Below are positions 16,701-29,494 of a stretch of 59,588 bases of DNA, in pieces. Made by a program: the position numbers and the translations under genes. This DNA comes from Pseudomonas sp. (GTDB lineage: Bacteria > Pseudomonadota > Gammaproteobacteria > Pseudomonadales > Pseudomonadaceae), in assembly GCF_028293835.1 (NCBI RefSeq), contig NZ_JAQGNX010000023.1, positions 1 to 59,588 of the forward strand, read 5' to 3'. The notes below the pieces were generated by a model, which was not told the origin of the DNA, did not search any database, and saw only the letters and a list, made by a program, of their open reading frames with translations. The stretch's first letter is position 1. Every line of letters begins with the position of its first letter.

Positions 16701-17027
16701 TTAAAGAGCCTTGCAACCGCGACCGATCAAATCATTGGTGGAAACCCAGTAAACCAGGCCCTCATCACCCTTTATGTGAAACGCCAATACACCATCACTG
16801 AACAGCTCACCTGAAGCACCCGGCTCAGGCTTTAAACGGTAGACCTTGTCGCTGCCCAGCAGGCGCAGTTCGACCTCGCTTTTCGTGCTGTTGTCATAGT
16901 GCCAAAGCAAAGCTGCCTTACTGTCACACACCCAATTGGTCCATGTTTCGGGCTCGGGTTCTTTCATGTTCATGCTGGCGCAACCGCCAAGTACTGCAAG
17001 TGTCGTGAGGGCGATTAGGCCTTTCAT
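16701..17027 (-). CDS. MliC-like lipoprotein (C-type lysozyme inhibitor family)
   Basis: 108 aa from the ATG at 17025-17027. A lipoprotein signal (LAVLGGCAS) gives Cys near residue 15 for lipid attachment. The rest matches the MliC beta-barrel: WVCDSKAALLWHYDNS, VYRLKPEPGASGELFSDGVLAFHIKGDEG and a final Cys (IGRGC) able to pair with the first. Family members block C-type lysozyme at the outer membrane. It sits with two other small lipoproteins between pgk and fba. Identification rests on the SASG-like (GASGELFSDG) and GDEG motifs. Confidence 0.75.
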   Translation of the reverse strand: MKGLIALTTLAVLGGCASMNMKEPEPETWTNWVCDSKAALLWHYDNSTKSEVELRLLGSDKVYRLKPEPGASGELFSDGVLAFHIKGDEGLVYWVSTNDLIGRGCKAL

Positions 17028-17080
17028 TACGTCTCCTGGTCGCCCCATGAAGCCTGACAGGTGTCAGTCACTTCGGTCGA

Positions 17081-17278
17081 TCAGGGGCAATTCTGTTCCT
17101 GACTACGATCACCGGCCGGCTCACCCGTGGCTTGCGCCTCTACCCGTTGATCATTCTGGGTCGTCGGGACATCAACTTGCGCAGGTACTAATACCTCGCA
17201 CGCCTTGGAATGTGCGCCTGAACCGGTACAACCGGCCAATACCATACAACCGAACAGCGTGATAACAGCAACTTTCAT
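17081..17278 (-). CDS. Small lipoprotein, unknown function
   Basis: 65 aa from the ATG at 17276-17278. The signal ends in a lipobox (MVLAGC), after which the mature peptide is short, polar and without obvious structure (two further Cys, one at the C-terminus). A GGAG-containing sequence precedes the start. Not recognised as a family. It lies 53 bases upstream of the MliC-like gene and may share its transcript. Confidence 0.6.
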   Translation of the reverse strand: MKVAVITLFGCMVLAGCTGSGAHSKACEVLVPAQVDVPTTQNDQRVEAQATGEPAGDRSQEQNCP

Positions 17279-17376
17279 GGCGAAACTCCTTCTTCTAAAA
17301 GTAATCACTCCTGTAAAAGACCACTGCCAATCACCAACGTTGCTTTGCCGTCGTTAACCTCGTTAACCATAGCCCT

Positions 17377-17607
17377 TCACCGACACGAAGCACCTTTGTT
17401 GCCTTTAACGGCTTCGTAGTCGTATTTGTCCAACGCTTCCTGGCCCCCGCGCTTGTAAATGATCGGCACGGTTTCCGCTTGCCAGCCAGACTGATAACAG
17501 CTCATTTGCAGCCCAGCGGGCGCGACCGGCGCCTCGTCAGCTTCCGGCGCGCTGGCACAGCCGACCATCAGGCCGGTGATAATCAACAACGGTAAGCCCT
17601 TAAACAT
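17377..17607 (-). CDS. Small lipoprotein, unknown function
   Basis: 76 aa from the ATG at 17605-17607, preceded by GGGGAGCGAC as ribosome site. The lipobox is LMVGCASA; the mature part has a Pro/Ala linker then MSCYQSGWQAETVP and a C-terminal Cys (GASCR). It starts 26 bases after the pgk stop, so it is very likely on the pgk transcript. The same position in P. aeruginosa holds a small hypothetical gene. No function can be inferred. Confidence 0.65.
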   Translation of the reverse strand: MFKGLPLLIITGLMVGCASAPEADEAPVAPAGLQMSCYQSGWQAETVPIIYKRGGQEALDKYDYEAVKGNKGASCR

Positions 17608-17633
17608 GTCGCTCCCCTTTACCAAGACTGCTT

Positions 17634-18797
17634 TCAGCCCTTGGCACGTTGCTCCAGCACTGCAACGGCAGGCAGCACTTTACCTTCGACAAACTCGAGG
17701 AACGCACCGCCGCCAGTGGAAATGTAGGAGATTTTATCCGCGATGCCGTACTTGTCGATGGCTGCCAGCGTGTCACCGCCACCGGCAATGGAAAATGCCG
17801 AACTCTCGGCAATCGCTTTGGCCAGGGTTTTGGTGCCTTCGCCGAATTGATCAAACTCGAACACTCCGACTGGGCCGTTCCACAGAATAGTCTTGGAAGA
17901 TTTCAGTAAGTCAGCGAAGTGCGCAGCGGTTTGCGGCCCTATGTCGAGAATCATGTCGTCATCGGCGACGTCTCCCACCAGTTTTACGCTGGCGATAGCG
18001 CTTTCAGCGAATTCCTTGGCCACGACCACGTCGGTTGGCAGCGGAACACTGACCTTGGCCGCAATAGCGCGTGCGGTGTCGAGCAAGTCTGGCTCGTACA
18101 GCGACTTACCGACGTTATGGCCCGCGGCTGCAAGGAAGGTGTTGGCGATGCCGCCGCCAACGATCAATTGATTGCAGATCGAACTCAAGCTGTTGAGTAC
18201 GTCGAGCTTGGTGGAGACTTTAGAGCCCGCAACAATGGCAGCCATCGGCTGGGCTGGGGCGCTCAGGGCTTTGCCCAAGGCATCCAGCTCGGCAGCCAGC
18301 AACGGGCCTGCGGCAGCCACTTTAGCGAACTTGGCGACGCCATGAGTCGAACCTTCGGCCCGGTGCGCAGTGCCGAAGGCGTCCATCACGAACACGTCGC
18401 ACAGAGCGGCGTACTTATGCGCCAGCTCGTCAGTGTTCTTCTTCTCGCCCACGTTGAAGCGTACGTTTTCGAACAGGACGACGTCGCCGGCCTTGATTTC
18501 GAAACCGTCCAGATAATCAGCCACCAGCGGCACTTCGCGACCCAAAGCATTGCTCAAGTAATCAGCAACCGGCTTAAGGCTATTCTCAACCGAAAACTCA
18601 CCCTCGGCAGGACGCCCCAGGTGCGAACAAATCATCACTGCCGCGCCCTTTTCCAGCGCCAGCTTGATGGTGGGCAGCGAGGCCACAATCCGCGCATCGC
18701 TGGTTACCTTGCCGTCTTTCACCGGGACATTAAGGTCTTCGCGGATCAGTACACGCTTACCTGTCAGATCGAGATCGGTCATCTTCAACACGGTCAT
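17634..18797 (-). CDS. pgk: Phosphoglycerate kinase
   Basis: 387 aa from the ATG at 18795-18797, with AGGGA upstream. All the family hallmarks are present: [37 protein letters not shown], the nucleotide-binding [19 protein letters not shown] and the C-terminal [10 protein letters not shown] and [13 protein letters not shown]. It transfers phosphate between 1,3-bisphosphoglycerate and ADP. Only 14 bases separate it from epd, so the two are co-transcribed. Confidence 0.96.
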   Translation of the reverse strand: MTVLKMTDLDLTGKRVLIREDLNVPVKDGKVTSDARIVASLPTIKLALEKGAAVMICSHLGRPAEGEFSVENSLKPVADYLSNALGREVPLVADYLDGFEIKAGDVVLFENVRFNVGEKKNTDELAHKYAALCDVFVMDAFGTAHRAEGSTHGVAKFAKVAAAGPLLAAELDALGKALSAPAQPMAAIVAGSKVSTKLDVLNSLSSICNQLIVGGGIANTFLAAAGHNVGKSLYEPDLLDTARAIAAKVSVPLPTDVVVAKEFAESAIASVKLVGDVADDDMILDIGPQTAAHFADLLKSSKTILWNGPVGVFEFDQFGEGTKTLAKAIAESSAFSIAGGGDTLAAIDKYGIADKISYISTGGGAFLEFVEGKVLPAVAVLEQRAKG

Positions 18798-18811
18798 GGG
18801 CAGTCCCTGTT

Positions 18812-19861
18812 TTACTGTGGGTAATGCACGGCGTTCAGATAGTGATCTGCAACGTCGAGCATTCGATTGGCAAAGCCCCACTCGTTATCGAACCAAGCCA
18901 GCACGTTCACCAGCCGAGGGCCGGAAACGCGGGTCTGACTGGCATCGACAATGGCCGAATGGGGGTCATGGTTGAAGTCACAACTGGCATGCGGTAACTC
19001 GGTGTAAGCCACAAGCCCCTTGAGCGGGCCACTGGTGGCAGCCGCGCGCAGGATCCGGTTGATCTCGGCAGTGTCGGTATCACGGCCAACTTGCATCGTG
19101 ATGTCGAGGCACGAGACGTTAACCGTCGGAACTCGCACAGCTTTGGCCTGAATTCGCCCGGCAAGTTCCGGCAGCAGCCGTTCAATGCCACGGGCCAGAC
19201 CAGTGGACACCGGAATGATCGACTGGAAAGCCGACCGCGTACGACGCAGGTCTTCATGGTGATAAGCGTCGATCACCGGCTGATCGTTCATTGCCGAGTG
19301 AATCGTGGTGATGGTGATGTATTCCAGCCCCAGCGCCTGATCCAGCAAGCGCAGCAAAGGCACGCTGCAGTTGGTGGTGCAGGAAGCGGCTGACACCAGC
19401 AGTTCATCACCCGTCAGCTCTTGTTGATTGATCCCATAAACAATGGTGGCGTCGACATCCGCTTCGCTGGCCATGGGTTGCGAGAACAGCACCCGGGGCG
19501 CGCCGGCATCCAGGAAGCGTTGGCCATCGGCACGGGTATGAAAAGCGCCCGAGCATTCGAGCACCAGATCCACACCCAGCCCGGCCCAGTCGATACCTTC
19601 CGGGATCGCGCTGCGCAAGACTTTGATGCGGTGATCATTAATATGCAGATAATCGCCTTCGACCCGCACTTCGCCTGGAAAGCGACCGTGGGTGGAATCG
19701 AAGCGCGTGAGGTATTCGAGACTGGCCATGTCAGCCAGATCGTTGATTGCAACCACTTCAAATCCGGCCTTCGCCCCTCGCTCACACAGCGCACGCACGA
19801 CACAACGACCGATACGGCCGTAGCCGTTGAGAGCAACTTTATAGAGGCGTGGCTGAGGCAT
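18812..19861 (-). CDS. epd: Erythrose-4-phosphate dehydrogenase
   Basis: 349 aa from the ATG at 19859-19861. GAPDH-fold enzyme: [17 protein letters not shown] for NAD binding and [14 protein letters not shown] with catalytic Cys161. The position between tktA and pgk, and the sequence [18 protein letters not shown] in place of the GAPDH counterpart, favour Epd over glycolytic GAPDH. It oxidises erythrose-4-phosphate to 4-phosphoerythronate, the first step of de novo pyridoxal phosphate synthesis. GAPDH activity cannot be ruled out from sequence alone. Confidence 0.88.
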   Translation of the reverse strand: MPQPRLYKVALNGYGRIGRCVVRALCERGAKAGFEVVAINDLADMASLEYLTRFDSTHGRFPGEVRVEGDYLHINDHRIKVLRSAIPEGIDWAGLGVDLVLECSGAFHTRADGQRFLDAGAPRVLFSQPMASEADVDATIVYGINQQELTGDELLVSAASCTTNCSVPLLRLLDQALGLEYITITTIHSAMNDQPVIDAYHHEDLRRTRSAFQSIIPVSTGLARGIERLLPELAGRIQAKAVRVPTVNVSCLDITMQVGRDTDTAEINRILRAAATSGPLKGLVAYTELPHASCDFNHDPHSAIVDASQTRVSGPRLVNVLAWFDNEWGFANRMLDVADHYLNAVHYPQ

Positions 19862-19889
19862 GGGGGTACTCGCAGGTAAATGCAAAACC

Positions 19890-19990
19890 TGTAGGAGCTG
19901 CCGAAGGCTGCGATAAGGTCCGAAGGACCTTGCGCGGCTTCAAGCCGCGACCGCTTCGCAGTCGATCGCAGCCTTTGGCAGCTCCTACAA
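19890..19990. repeat. Long palindromic repeat between tktA and epd (GAGCTGCC family)
   Basis: TGTAGGAGCTGCCGAAGGCT at the left and AGCCTTTGGCAGCTCCTACA at the right are inverted copies; between them GGTCCGAAGGACC and CGGCTTCAAGCCG form inner stems. It is the same family as 8013-8123 and fills the tktA-epd gap. Confidence 0.88.
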
Positions 19991-20007
19991 GGGGAGTGGC
20001 GTGTTCC

Positions 20008-22005
20008 TTAGTCTTCCAGCAATTCTTCAGCCGTACTCAGGATATTTTCCAGAGTGAAGCCAAACTCTTCGAACAAGGCTGGCGCAGGCGCCGACTCGCC
20101 GAAGGTGGTCATGCCGATGACACGACCTTCCAGGCCCACGTATTTGTACCAGTAGTCCGCGTGGGCGGCTTCGATGGCGATACGTGCGCTGACTTGCAGC
20201 GGCAGCACGGCCTGCTTGTACATGGCGTCTTGAGCTTCGAAGACGCTGGTGCATGGCATGGAAACCACGCGCACATTACGGCCCTGGGCTGACAGTTTGT
20301 CGTAAGCCAGTACCGCCAGGCCCACTTCCGAACCGGTAGCGATCAGGATCAATTCCGGCTCGCCGACACAATCGCGCAACACATAACCGCCTTTCTTGAT
20401 GTCCTCAAGCTGAGTGGCATCCCGGGATTGGTGTGTCAGGTTCTGACGGGAGAAAATCATCGCTGATGGCCCGTCGTTACGCTCAATGGCGTACTTCCAT
20501 GCCACTGCTGATTCCACGGCATCGGCTGGGCGCCAGGTGTCGAGGTTCGGCGTAGTACGCAAGCTGGTCAATTGTTCGATTGGCTGGTGCGTTGGACCGT
20601 CTTCGCCCAGACCGATGGAGTCGTGGGTAAACACATAGATCACACGCTTCTTCATGATCGAAGACATACGCACCGCGTTACGCGCATATTCCATGAAGAT
20701 CAGGAAGGTTGCGCCGTACGGAACGAAGCCGCCGTGCAGGGCGATACCGTTCATCATGGCGCCCATGCCGAACTCGCGAACGCCGTAATGCAGGTAATTA
20801 CCGTTGGCGTCCTCGCCGGTGATGCTCTTGCAGCCCTTCCAGATGGTCAGGTTGGAGCCGGCCAGATCAGCCGAACCGCCGAGAAACTCAGGCAACATCG
20901 GGCCAAACGCATTCAGTGCATTCTGGCTGGCTTTACGGCTGGCAATGGTCTCGCCTTTGGCGTTGACGTCAGCAATGTAAGCTGCGGACTTCTCGGCGAA
21001 ATCAGCGGGTAATTCACCGCTCATGCGGCGGATCAATTCGTTGGCCAACTCAGGGAATGCGCCAGCGTAGGCCGCGAAACGCTGATCCCACTCGGCTTCA
21101 ACGGCCAGACCGGATTCCTTGGCGCTCCATTCGGCGTAGATATCAGCCGGAATTTCGAACGGACCGTAGTTCCATTTCAGCGCAGCGCGGGTCAGGGCAA
21201 TTTCTTCAGCCCCCAGTGGCGCGCCGTGGCAATCTTCCTTGCCCTGCTTGTTCGGCGAACCGAAACCAATAGTGGTCTTGCAGCAGATCAGCGTTGGCTG
21301 AGCGCTTTTGCGTGCGGTTTCGATCGCGGTTTTGATTTCGTCAGCATCGTGCCCGTCAACATTGCGGATCACTTGCCAGTTGTAGGCTTCGAAACGCTTT
21401 GGCGTGTCGTCGGTGAACCAGCCTTCAACTTCGCCATCGATGGAGATGCCGTTGTCGTCATAGAACGCAATCAGTTTGCCCAGACCCAAGGTGCCAGCCA
21501 GCGAGCCGACTTCGTGGGAAATGCCTTCCATCATGCAGCCATCACCTAGGAATACGTAGGTGTGGTGATCGACGATATTGTGGCCTGGACGGTTGAATTG
21601 TTCGCCCAGCACTTTTTCAGCGATGGCGAAACCGACAGCGTTAGCCAAACCCTGCCCCAACGGGCCAGTGGTGGTTTCAACACCTGGGGTGTAACCGTAT
21701 TCCGGGTGGCCCGGGGTACGGCTGTGCAATTGACGGAAGTTCTTCAGGTCGTCAATGGACAGGTCGTAGCCCGTCAGATGCAGCAGCGAATAGACCAACA
21801 TCGAACCGTGGCCGTTGGACATGATGAAGCGGTCACGGTCGGCGAACGAAGGGTTGCTCGGGTTGTGCTTGAGGAAGTCACGCCAAAGCACCTCGGCGAT
21901 ATCCGCCATGCCCATAGGGGCACCCGGATGGCCGCTGTTGGCTTTTTGCACGGCATCCATGCTGAGGGCACGAATAGCATTTGCACGCTCACGACGGCTG
22001 GGCAT
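20008..22005 (-). CDS. tktA: Transketolase
   Basis: 665 aa from the ATG at 22003-22005, preceded by AGGAGAT; the frame is open further upstream but without homology. Thiamine diphosphate motifs are present: [36 protein letters not shown] with NGISIDG, and the second-domain [19 protein letters not shown]. It carries two-carbon units in the pentose phosphate pathway and supplies erythrose-4-phosphate to Epd downstream. It is divergent from the ArsR-methyltransferase gene, with a 242-base promoter region between. Confidence 0.96.
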   Translation of the reverse strand: MPSRRERANAIRALSMDAVQKANSGHPGAPMGMADIAEVLWRDFLKHNPSNPSFADRDRFIMSNGHGSMLVYSLLHLTGYDLSIDDLKNFRQLHSRTPGHPEYGYTPGVETTTGPLGQGLANAVGFAIAEKVLGEQFNRPGHNIVDHHTYVFLGDGCMMEGISHEVGSLAGTLGLGKLIAFYDDNGISIDGEVEGWFTDDTPKRFEAYNWQVIRNVDGHDADEIKTAIETARKSAQPTLICCKTTIGFGSPNKQGKEDCHGAPLGAEEIALTRAALKWNYGPFEIPADIYAEWSAKESGLAVEAEWDQRFAAYAGAFPELANELIRRMSGELPADFAEKSAAYIADVNAKGETIASRKASQNALNAFGPMLPEFLGGSADLAGSNLTIWKGCKSITGEDANGNYLHYGVREFGMGAMMNGIALHGGFVPYGATFLIFMEYARNAVRMSSIMKKRVIYVFTHDSIGLGEDGPTHQPIEQLTSLRTTPNLDTWRPADAVESAVAWKYAIERNDGPSAMIFSRQNLTHQSRDATQLEDIKKGGYVLRDCVGEPELILIATGSEVGLAVLAYDKLSAQGRNVRVVSMPCTSVFEAQDAMYKQAVLPLQVSARIAIEAAHADYWYKYVGLEGRVIGMTTFGESAPAPALFEEFGFTLENILSTAEELLED

Positions 22006-22184
22006 CGCTGATCTCCTGGGGCTGGAAAGAATGGGATCGGAAAAAAGTGAGCATTTTCCCTCACGCACTGCTTGGGGGCAATCACCGAACGTGTTTTTCC
22101 TGCAATTGCCATGTTCTGGCGCCGTTTTGCCACGTTTCAGACCCCAGAAGCGCCAGCAGATCGGCTGAAACCACCCATCGTTCA

Positions 22185-22204
22185 ATATCAAAACATTTTG
22201 ATAT
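22185..22204. promoter_or_regulatory. Perfect palindrome in the tktA/ArsR-methyltransferase promoter region
   Basis: ATATCAAAACATTTTGATAT is a 9-bp perfect inverted repeat around a CA centre, 44 bases upstream of the ArsR-type gene. The symmetry, length and AT-rich arms fit an ArsR-family operator, so autoregulation of the regulator-metK operon is likely. Similar ATATCA-type sites have been described for the SAH-responsive regulator SahR; the match here is from memory and unproven. Confidence 0.6.
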
Positions 22205-22247
22205 AGCACTTGCGGGCTGAACAGCCGCTCTCTAGACTGCCAGCCCT

Positions 22248-23263
22248 ATGAACTTACGCGTGCCCGCAATCCGCCATGATGAAAGTGACGACCTGGCTGC
22301 CTTGTGCAAAGCCGGGGGCGATCCACTGCGACTTAATGTGTTGCGGGCATTGGCCAACGATTCGTTTGGCGTTTTAGAGCTGGCGCAAATTTTCGCCATC
22401 GGCCAATCCGGCATGAGCCACCACTTGAAGGTGCTGTCGCAAGCGGAACTGGTGGCCACGCGCCGCGAAGGTAACGCGATCTTTTACCGTCGCGCCCTGC
22501 CCCACATCGGACTACCGGGAGGCAGGTTGCACGCAGCCTTGCTCGACGAAGCCGACGACCTGACGCTGCCGACCGATGTTCAGGCGCGAATAGGCGCCGT
22601 ACATGGGCAACGCGCCGCGGCCAGTCAGGACTTCTTTTCCAGGGTCGCGGACAAGTTTCGCGCCCAGCAAGATTTGATCGCCGGCTTGCCTCAGTACCGC
22701 GAGAGCCTGCTGTCATTAATGGACAAACTGAGCTTTAGCAGCGATGCCACTGCCTTGGAAGTCGGCCCCGGTGACGGCGGATTTCTTCCGGAACTGGCGC
22801 GGCGCTTTCGCCAGGTCACCGCGCTGGATAACAGCCCGGCTATGCTGGAGTTGGCCCGTCACTTATGCGAGCGCGAAGCCTTGGGCAATGTTGAGTTGCA
22901 CCTGGCAGACGCCTTAAGCGACGTCGATGTACGCGCCGACTGCGTGGTGTTGAATATGGTGCTTCACCATCTTGCCGCGCCCGCCGAAGCCCTTAAACAA
23001 TTGGCCCATCTGGTGCAACCAGGCGGTAGCTTATTGGTGACAGAGTTGTGTAGCCACAACCAGAGTTGGGCCAAGGAGGCCTGCGGCGATCTCTGGTTGG
23101 GTTTTGAACAGGATGATCTGGCCCGTTGGGCCATCGCTGCGGGACTGGTTCCCGGGGAAAGCCTCTATGTAGGCCTACGTAATGGTTTCCAGATACAGGT
23201 TCGCCACTTTCAGCGACCGACTGGCGACACTCACAATCGGTACAATTCAGGAAATCCGTCGAG

Positions 23264-23267
<4 letters not shown>
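22248..23267 (+). CDS. ArsR-family regulator fused to a SAM-dependent methyltransferase domain (SahR-like)
   Basis: 339 aa. Residues 1-100 are an ArsR winged helix ([51 protein letters not shown]). Residues 140-330 are a class I methyltransferase: [16 protein letters not shown] for SAM binding, [15 protein letters not shown], and [11 protein letters not shown]. Such fusions next to metK occur across Pseudomonas, and SahR-type ArsR regulators sense S-adenosylhomocysteine; the methyltransferase domain may serve as the SAM/SAH sensor. The stop overlaps the metK start (ATGA), so the two are translationally coupled. A palindromic operator candidate lies upstream. Whether it methylates anything is unknown. 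Confidence 0.85.
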
Positions 23268-24454
<1,187 letters not shown>

Positions 24455-24466
24455 CTTCCTCTGAAG

Positions 24467-24502
24467 AAGCCTCAGCCGACACACGTTGGTTGGGGCTTTT
24501 TT
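24467..24502 (+). terminator. Rho-independent terminator after metK
   Basis: AAGCCTCAGCCGAC pairs with GTTGGTTGGGGCTT around an ACAC loop (with a few wobble pairs), followed by TTTTTT. It begins 12 bases after the metK stop. Confidence 0.8.
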
Positions 24503-24526
24503 GTGCCCGCAATGTCCCCCCTTACC

Positions 24527-24606
24527 TGTAAGAGCCAACGTGGTTGGCGAGGCAATTTAACTGACACACCGCATTAAGCCTCTCGCCAACGAGTTGGCTC
24601 TTACAG
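24527..24606. repeat. Palindromic repeat, GGAGCCAAC family (variant)
   Basis: TGTAAGAGCCAACGTGGTTG and its inverted partner CCAACGAGTTGGCTCTTACA bracket a GGCGAGGCAA/GCCTCTCGCC stem. This copy has compensatory changes in both outer arms (TAAGAG/CTCTTA), which suggests that base pairing is conserved. Confidence 0.88.
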
Positions 24607-24680
24607 GGGTTGGCGTTCTGGCCAGCTTCTGCAAAACCCCGTAACCACTCCAGCCCCCACCGTCCTATACCAGCAACTAG

Positions 24681-26393
<1,713 letters not shown>

Positions 26394-26431
26394 GTCGACT
26401 CTATTTCAGGAATGTTTCAAAGGGAGTTCGT

Positions 26432-26842
26432 ATGAATATTTTGTCACCGTTGGTTTTGTTCACTGCGTACGGCCTACTCGTTGCGCCTGTTCTTGCAGCG
26501 GACGCGCCACCTCTGACGGGCTGCGCCGCCAAGCGCCAGGAGATCAGCACTCAGATTGAACAGGCCAAAACCCGCGGCAACATTGATCAGCAAGCCGGGC
26601 TGGAAAAAGCGTTAAGCGAAAATATCGCCCATTGCACCGACGCCTCGCTACTCAAAGCGTTTGAAAACAAAGTGCTGGACGCAAAAAGCGAAGTCAGCCG
26701 CCGCCAAAAAGATTTGGACAAAGCCGTAAGCAAAGGCGACCCGGACAAGATTAATAAGCGTAAAGACAAGCTCGCCGAAGCCCGCCAGGAACTCAAAGAC
26801 GCCCACACGGAATTGGAGAAAGTCGCGCCTGATGAGGATTGA
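26432..26842 (+). CDS. Periplasmic DUF1090 (YqjC-like) protein
   Basis: 136 aa. A signal peptide (ends near PVLAADA) precedes a charged, helical mature region with two conserved Cys (GCAAKRQEIS and AHCTDASL) and long coiled-coil-like repeats of Lys/Asp/Glu (RRQKDLDKAVSKGD, KINKRKDKLAEARQELKDA). This is the DUF1090 pattern, whose role is unknown. It begins 38 bases after ligB with AAAGGGAG upstream, so it may be read from the same transcript. Confidence 0.8.
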   Translation: MNILSPLVLFTAYGLLVAPVLAADAPPLTGCAAKRQEISTQIEQAKTRGNIDQQAGLEKALSENIAHCTDASLLKAFENKVLDAKSEVSRRQKDLDKAVSKGDPDKINKRKDKLAEARQELKDAHTELEKVAPDED

Positions 26843-26868
26843 AGTGCCGGGGTTAATGCCGAAGCCTT

Positions 26869-26947
26869 TGTAGGAACCGACGGGTTGGCGAGGCGGTGTG
26901 TCTGATACACCGCACCAGACCTCTCGCCAACACGTTCGCTCCTCTAC
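26869..26947. repeat. Diverged palindromic repeat, GGAGCCAAC family
   Basis: TGTAGGAACCGACGGGTTGG and CCAACACGTTCGCTCCTCTA with GGCGAGGCGG/ACCTCTCGCC inner stem. More diverged than the other copies. It lies between convergent genes and its right end reaches within 4 bases of the cytochrome c' stop. Confidence 0.8.
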
Positions 26948-26950
26948 GGA

Positions 26951-27400
26951 TCAATGATCGCGAAATTCTTTATGGCACGCCTCACAGGCGTCTTGAACCT
27001 TCTGCACCGCGGGGTTCAGGTTGCTGGCTTTGAAGGGTTTTGCATTGGTGGCGACCACCAGCTCTCCGGTGGCTGATTCCAGCGAGTGAGCAAGCTCCTG
27101 AAAGCGTGCCTGCTTCTGCCAGACTTCGTCTTTGGCGCTGCTATTGGAGTCTTCCTTCACCGAAGGAAAGTGCTTCCATGGCTCATGGGACAAACTGTCG
27201 AGCTTGACCGCGCCATCGGTGAAGCGCTGACCGTCGAATGCCACACGCCCTTTGAGCATGCCGCTAAGGTCTTCGCTGGTCTTGAGCATCTGCTTGAAGA
27301 TTGCCTTGCGCTGGCCCAGCGGCGAGTTGGGATCGACGCCGCCGCACGCGCTCAACGCCAGGCAGGCCAGCAATACTACGGAAAATCTTTTCAAGGTCAT
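26951..27400 (-). CDS. Lipoprotein cytochrome c'
   Basis: 149 aa. A lipobox (LALSACGG) predicts a lipid-anchored periplasmic protein. The only heme c motif, CEACH, lies at the very C-terminus (DACEACHKEFRDH), and the preceding region is four-helix-bundle-like, as in class II cytochrome c'. Conserved RKAIFKQMLKTSEDL at the start fits the family. Roles known for cytochrome c' include nitric oxide binding and electron transfer; none is shown here. It is followed upstream by the MAPEG gene in the same orientation with an 85-base gap. Confidence 0.85.
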   Translation of the reverse strand: MTLKRFSVVLLACLALSACGGVDPNSPLGQRKAIFKQMLKTSEDLSGMLKGRVAFDGQRFTDGAVKLDSLSHEPWKHFPSVKEDSNSSAKDEVWQKQARFQELAHSLESATGELVVATNAKPFKASNLNPAVQKVQDACEACHKEFRDH

Positions 27401-27485
27401 GACGGCTTCAGGCTAGGGAAACGGTCGCCAGTATCCTCGGCTGATTGCCAAAGGCCAAGCGCGCCATTGCCGCAGCCTCCGCCTG

Positions 27486-27872
27486 TTACGCCGAAACCAG
27501 GAACAGCGCCGCGATGATGCCCATGCCAATGGCCCAGAACAATGAGCGCAACGGCGCCCAGTCCGCCAGATAGCAAATGATGTACAGCAGGCGACTGGTG
27601 ACGAATAACACCGCCAACACATTGATCGTGACCATCTGCGCATGGCCGACGTATTGCGCAATGATCACCGCAGCAGCAAACGCTGGCGTTACCTCGAAGC
27701 TATTGCGCTGGGCAGAGTCGGCGCGCTTGGCAAAGCCCTGGAGGCTGTCGAGGAAAGCACGCGGATCATGATTCTGCCGAGCGCCAAACTTGCCGCCGCT
27801 AAACTTGGCGAGACCTGTGCAGACATAAGGCAGGAATATCGCGATAAACACGCACCAGAAAGCAACAGTCAT
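27486..27872 (-). CDS. MAPEG-family membrane protein
   Basis: 128 aa with four transmembrane segments: 1-20, around 60-75, 77-100 and 108-127. The pattern RAFLDSLQGFAKRADSAQRNSFEVTPAFAAAV is typical of bacterial MAPEG proteins (relatives of microsomal glutathione transferase and eicosanoid enzymes), with the Asn-Glu pair conserved. A glutathione- or lipid-linked detoxification role is possible but unproven. It is upstream of the cytochrome c' gene on the same strand and may share its transcript. Confidence 0.82.
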   Translation of the reverse strand: MTVAFWCVFIAIFLPYVCTGLAKFSGGKFGARQNHDPRAFLDSLQGFAKRADSAQRNSFEVTPAFAAAVIIAQYVGHAQMVTINVLAVLFVTSRLLYIICYLADWAPLRSLFWAIGMGIIAALFLVSA

Positions 27873-28172
27873 ACATTCATCCTTATGGTCTCAGCTTCTA
27901 TTAGGAGCATTCCAAATAACATTCATCGGCAGTTATGAGGCAGAGCCTACTGAAAAGTTGGTCCAGTTAACCCTTGCCTATCCCGCCTAAGGTACTTGAT
28001 TCGCCATATTTCCGTTGCTAGATATACTATCCATTAACACGCCATACCCAGTTGCGCACCCAACAATTCCAATAAGCTTGCTGCTTCTGAACTCGACCAT
28101 TGGTGGATCGGGTTTTGTCGTTCGCATGCGTGTGCTTGCTCTGGCGTCAAGACACACACGGGAAATAGACGC
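27873..28172. other. Divergent promoter region between the MAPEG and MFS genes
   Basis: 300 bases without a convincing gene. It is less GC-rich than its surroundings. A TATACT at 28023-28028 could be a -10 for the MFS gene, but only a weak -35 candidate (TTCGCC at 28000) sits at the right distance. No repeat or RNA structure was recognised. Confidence 0.4.
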
Positions 28173-29336
28173 ATGCCACTTGCCTTGCTCGCACTGGCCG
28201 TTGCCGCTTTTGGCATTGGCACCACCGAATTCGTGATAATGGGCTTGCTGCCCGAAGTCGCCGCAGACCTGCAGGTCAGCATCCCTAACGCCGGGCTGCT
28301 GATCACTGGCTACGCCCTGGGCGTGGTGTTGGGGGGTCCGATTCTTGCGGTGGCCACTGCCAATATGCCGCGCAAAGCCACGCTGCTGGGCATGACCGTG
28401 GTGTTCATCCTTGGCAATATCCTGTGTGCGCTGGCGCCGAACTATGCGGCGTTGATGGCCGCACGGGTCATCACTGCGTTGTGCCATGGCGCCTTTTTCG
28501 GCATCGGTTCGGTGGTGGCTGCCGGTCTGGTGCCGCCTGATAAAAGGGCCCAGGCCATCGCGCTGATGTTCACCGGTTTGACCTTGGCCAATGTATTGGG
28601 TGTGCCGCTGGGCACAGCGCTTGGACAATATGCCGGATGGCGCTCGACGTTCTGGGCAGTGGCGGTGATAGGCGTGGCGGCGGTACTGGCGCAGATCATC
28701 TGGTTGCCGAAAAACATACCCATGGAAAAAACCCATCTGGCCATCGAGTTCCGCGTACTGGCTAAGACCAACGTATTGCTGGCATTGGCCATGAGCGCAT
28801 TGGCATCGACCAGTCTGTTCGCCGTTTTCACTTATATAGCACCGATTTTGCGCGACGTGACCGGCGTAAGCCCCCACGGCGTGACCATCATGCTGTTACT
28901 GTTTGGCTTGGGCTTGACCGGTGGCAGCATGATCGGCGGTAAGTTGGCCGACAGCCGATTATTGCCGGCGTTAGTGGGCATGTCGGTGGCGGTGGTGTTG
29001 GTAATGGCATTGTTCAGCCAGACCGCACACTCAGTGATTCCGGCGGCGATTACGCTGTTAGTCTGGGGCGTTGTGGCGTTTGCACTGTGCCCGATTTTGC
29101 AATTGCTGATTATTGATCAAGCCAGCGACGCTCCGAATCTGGGCTCGACGCTCAACCAAAGCTCCTTCAACCTCGGCAATGCGGCCGGAGCCTGGATCGG
29201 CGGACTGGTCGTCGGCAGCGGCGTCGACCTGGCCGACCTGCCATGGACCGGGGCCGCCTTGGCAGTTTTAACCGTGCTGACAGCCCTGTTTTATATCTAC
29301 CTGCAACGGCGTAATGCTCACGTTGTGGGTGCTTGA
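28173..29336 (+). CDS. MFS drug/sugar efflux transporter (DHA1 family)
   Basis: 387 aa with 12 predicted transmembrane segments. The first helix region FGIGTTEFVIMGLLPEVAADL and the motif between helices 2 and 3 (LAVATANMPRKATLLGM) are typical of the AraJ/YdhP/NepI-like DHA1 exporters. Motif C-like GTALGQYAGWRSTFW is in helix 5. Substrate cannot be told from sequence; relatives export purine nucleosides, arabinose-like sugars or chloramphenicol. It stands alone between divergent and convergent genes. Confidence 0.85.
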   Translation: MPLALLALAVAAFGIGTTEFVIMGLLPEVAADLQVSIPNAGLLITGYALGVVLGGPILAVATANMPRKATLLGMTVVFILGNILCALAPNYAALMAARVITALCHGAFFGIGSVVAAGLVPPDKRAQAIALMFTGLTLANVLGVPLGTALGQYAGWRSTFWAVAVIGVAAVLAQIIWLPKNIPMEKTHLAIEFRVLAKTNVLLALAMSALASTSLFAVFTYIAPILRDVTGVSPHGVTIMLLLFGLGLTGGSMIGGKLADSRLLPALVGMSVAVVLVMALFSQTAHSVIPAAITLLVWGVVAFALCPILQLLIIDQASDAPNLGSTLNQSSFNLGNAAGAWIGGLVVGSGVDLADLPWTGAALAVLTVLTALFYIYLQRRNAHVVGA

Positions 29337-29494
29337 TGGCTGCCCATGACAGAGCCTGTGGGCTGGACGCGGCATGGCACGATTTGGGGGCAACCCACAA
29401 ATCCCCGGTGGTGCGAACGTGTTCGCGAATGCAACACCTCGGTATTTCAGACAGACAGCGCTGCCTGATTCGGATGAATTCGGTCCCACCGGTT

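Noticed and set aside
18812..19861. Call as glycolytic GAPDH
   Set aside because: Position between tktA and pgk and sequence details favour erythrose-4-phosphate dehydrogenase, though activity on both substrates is possible.
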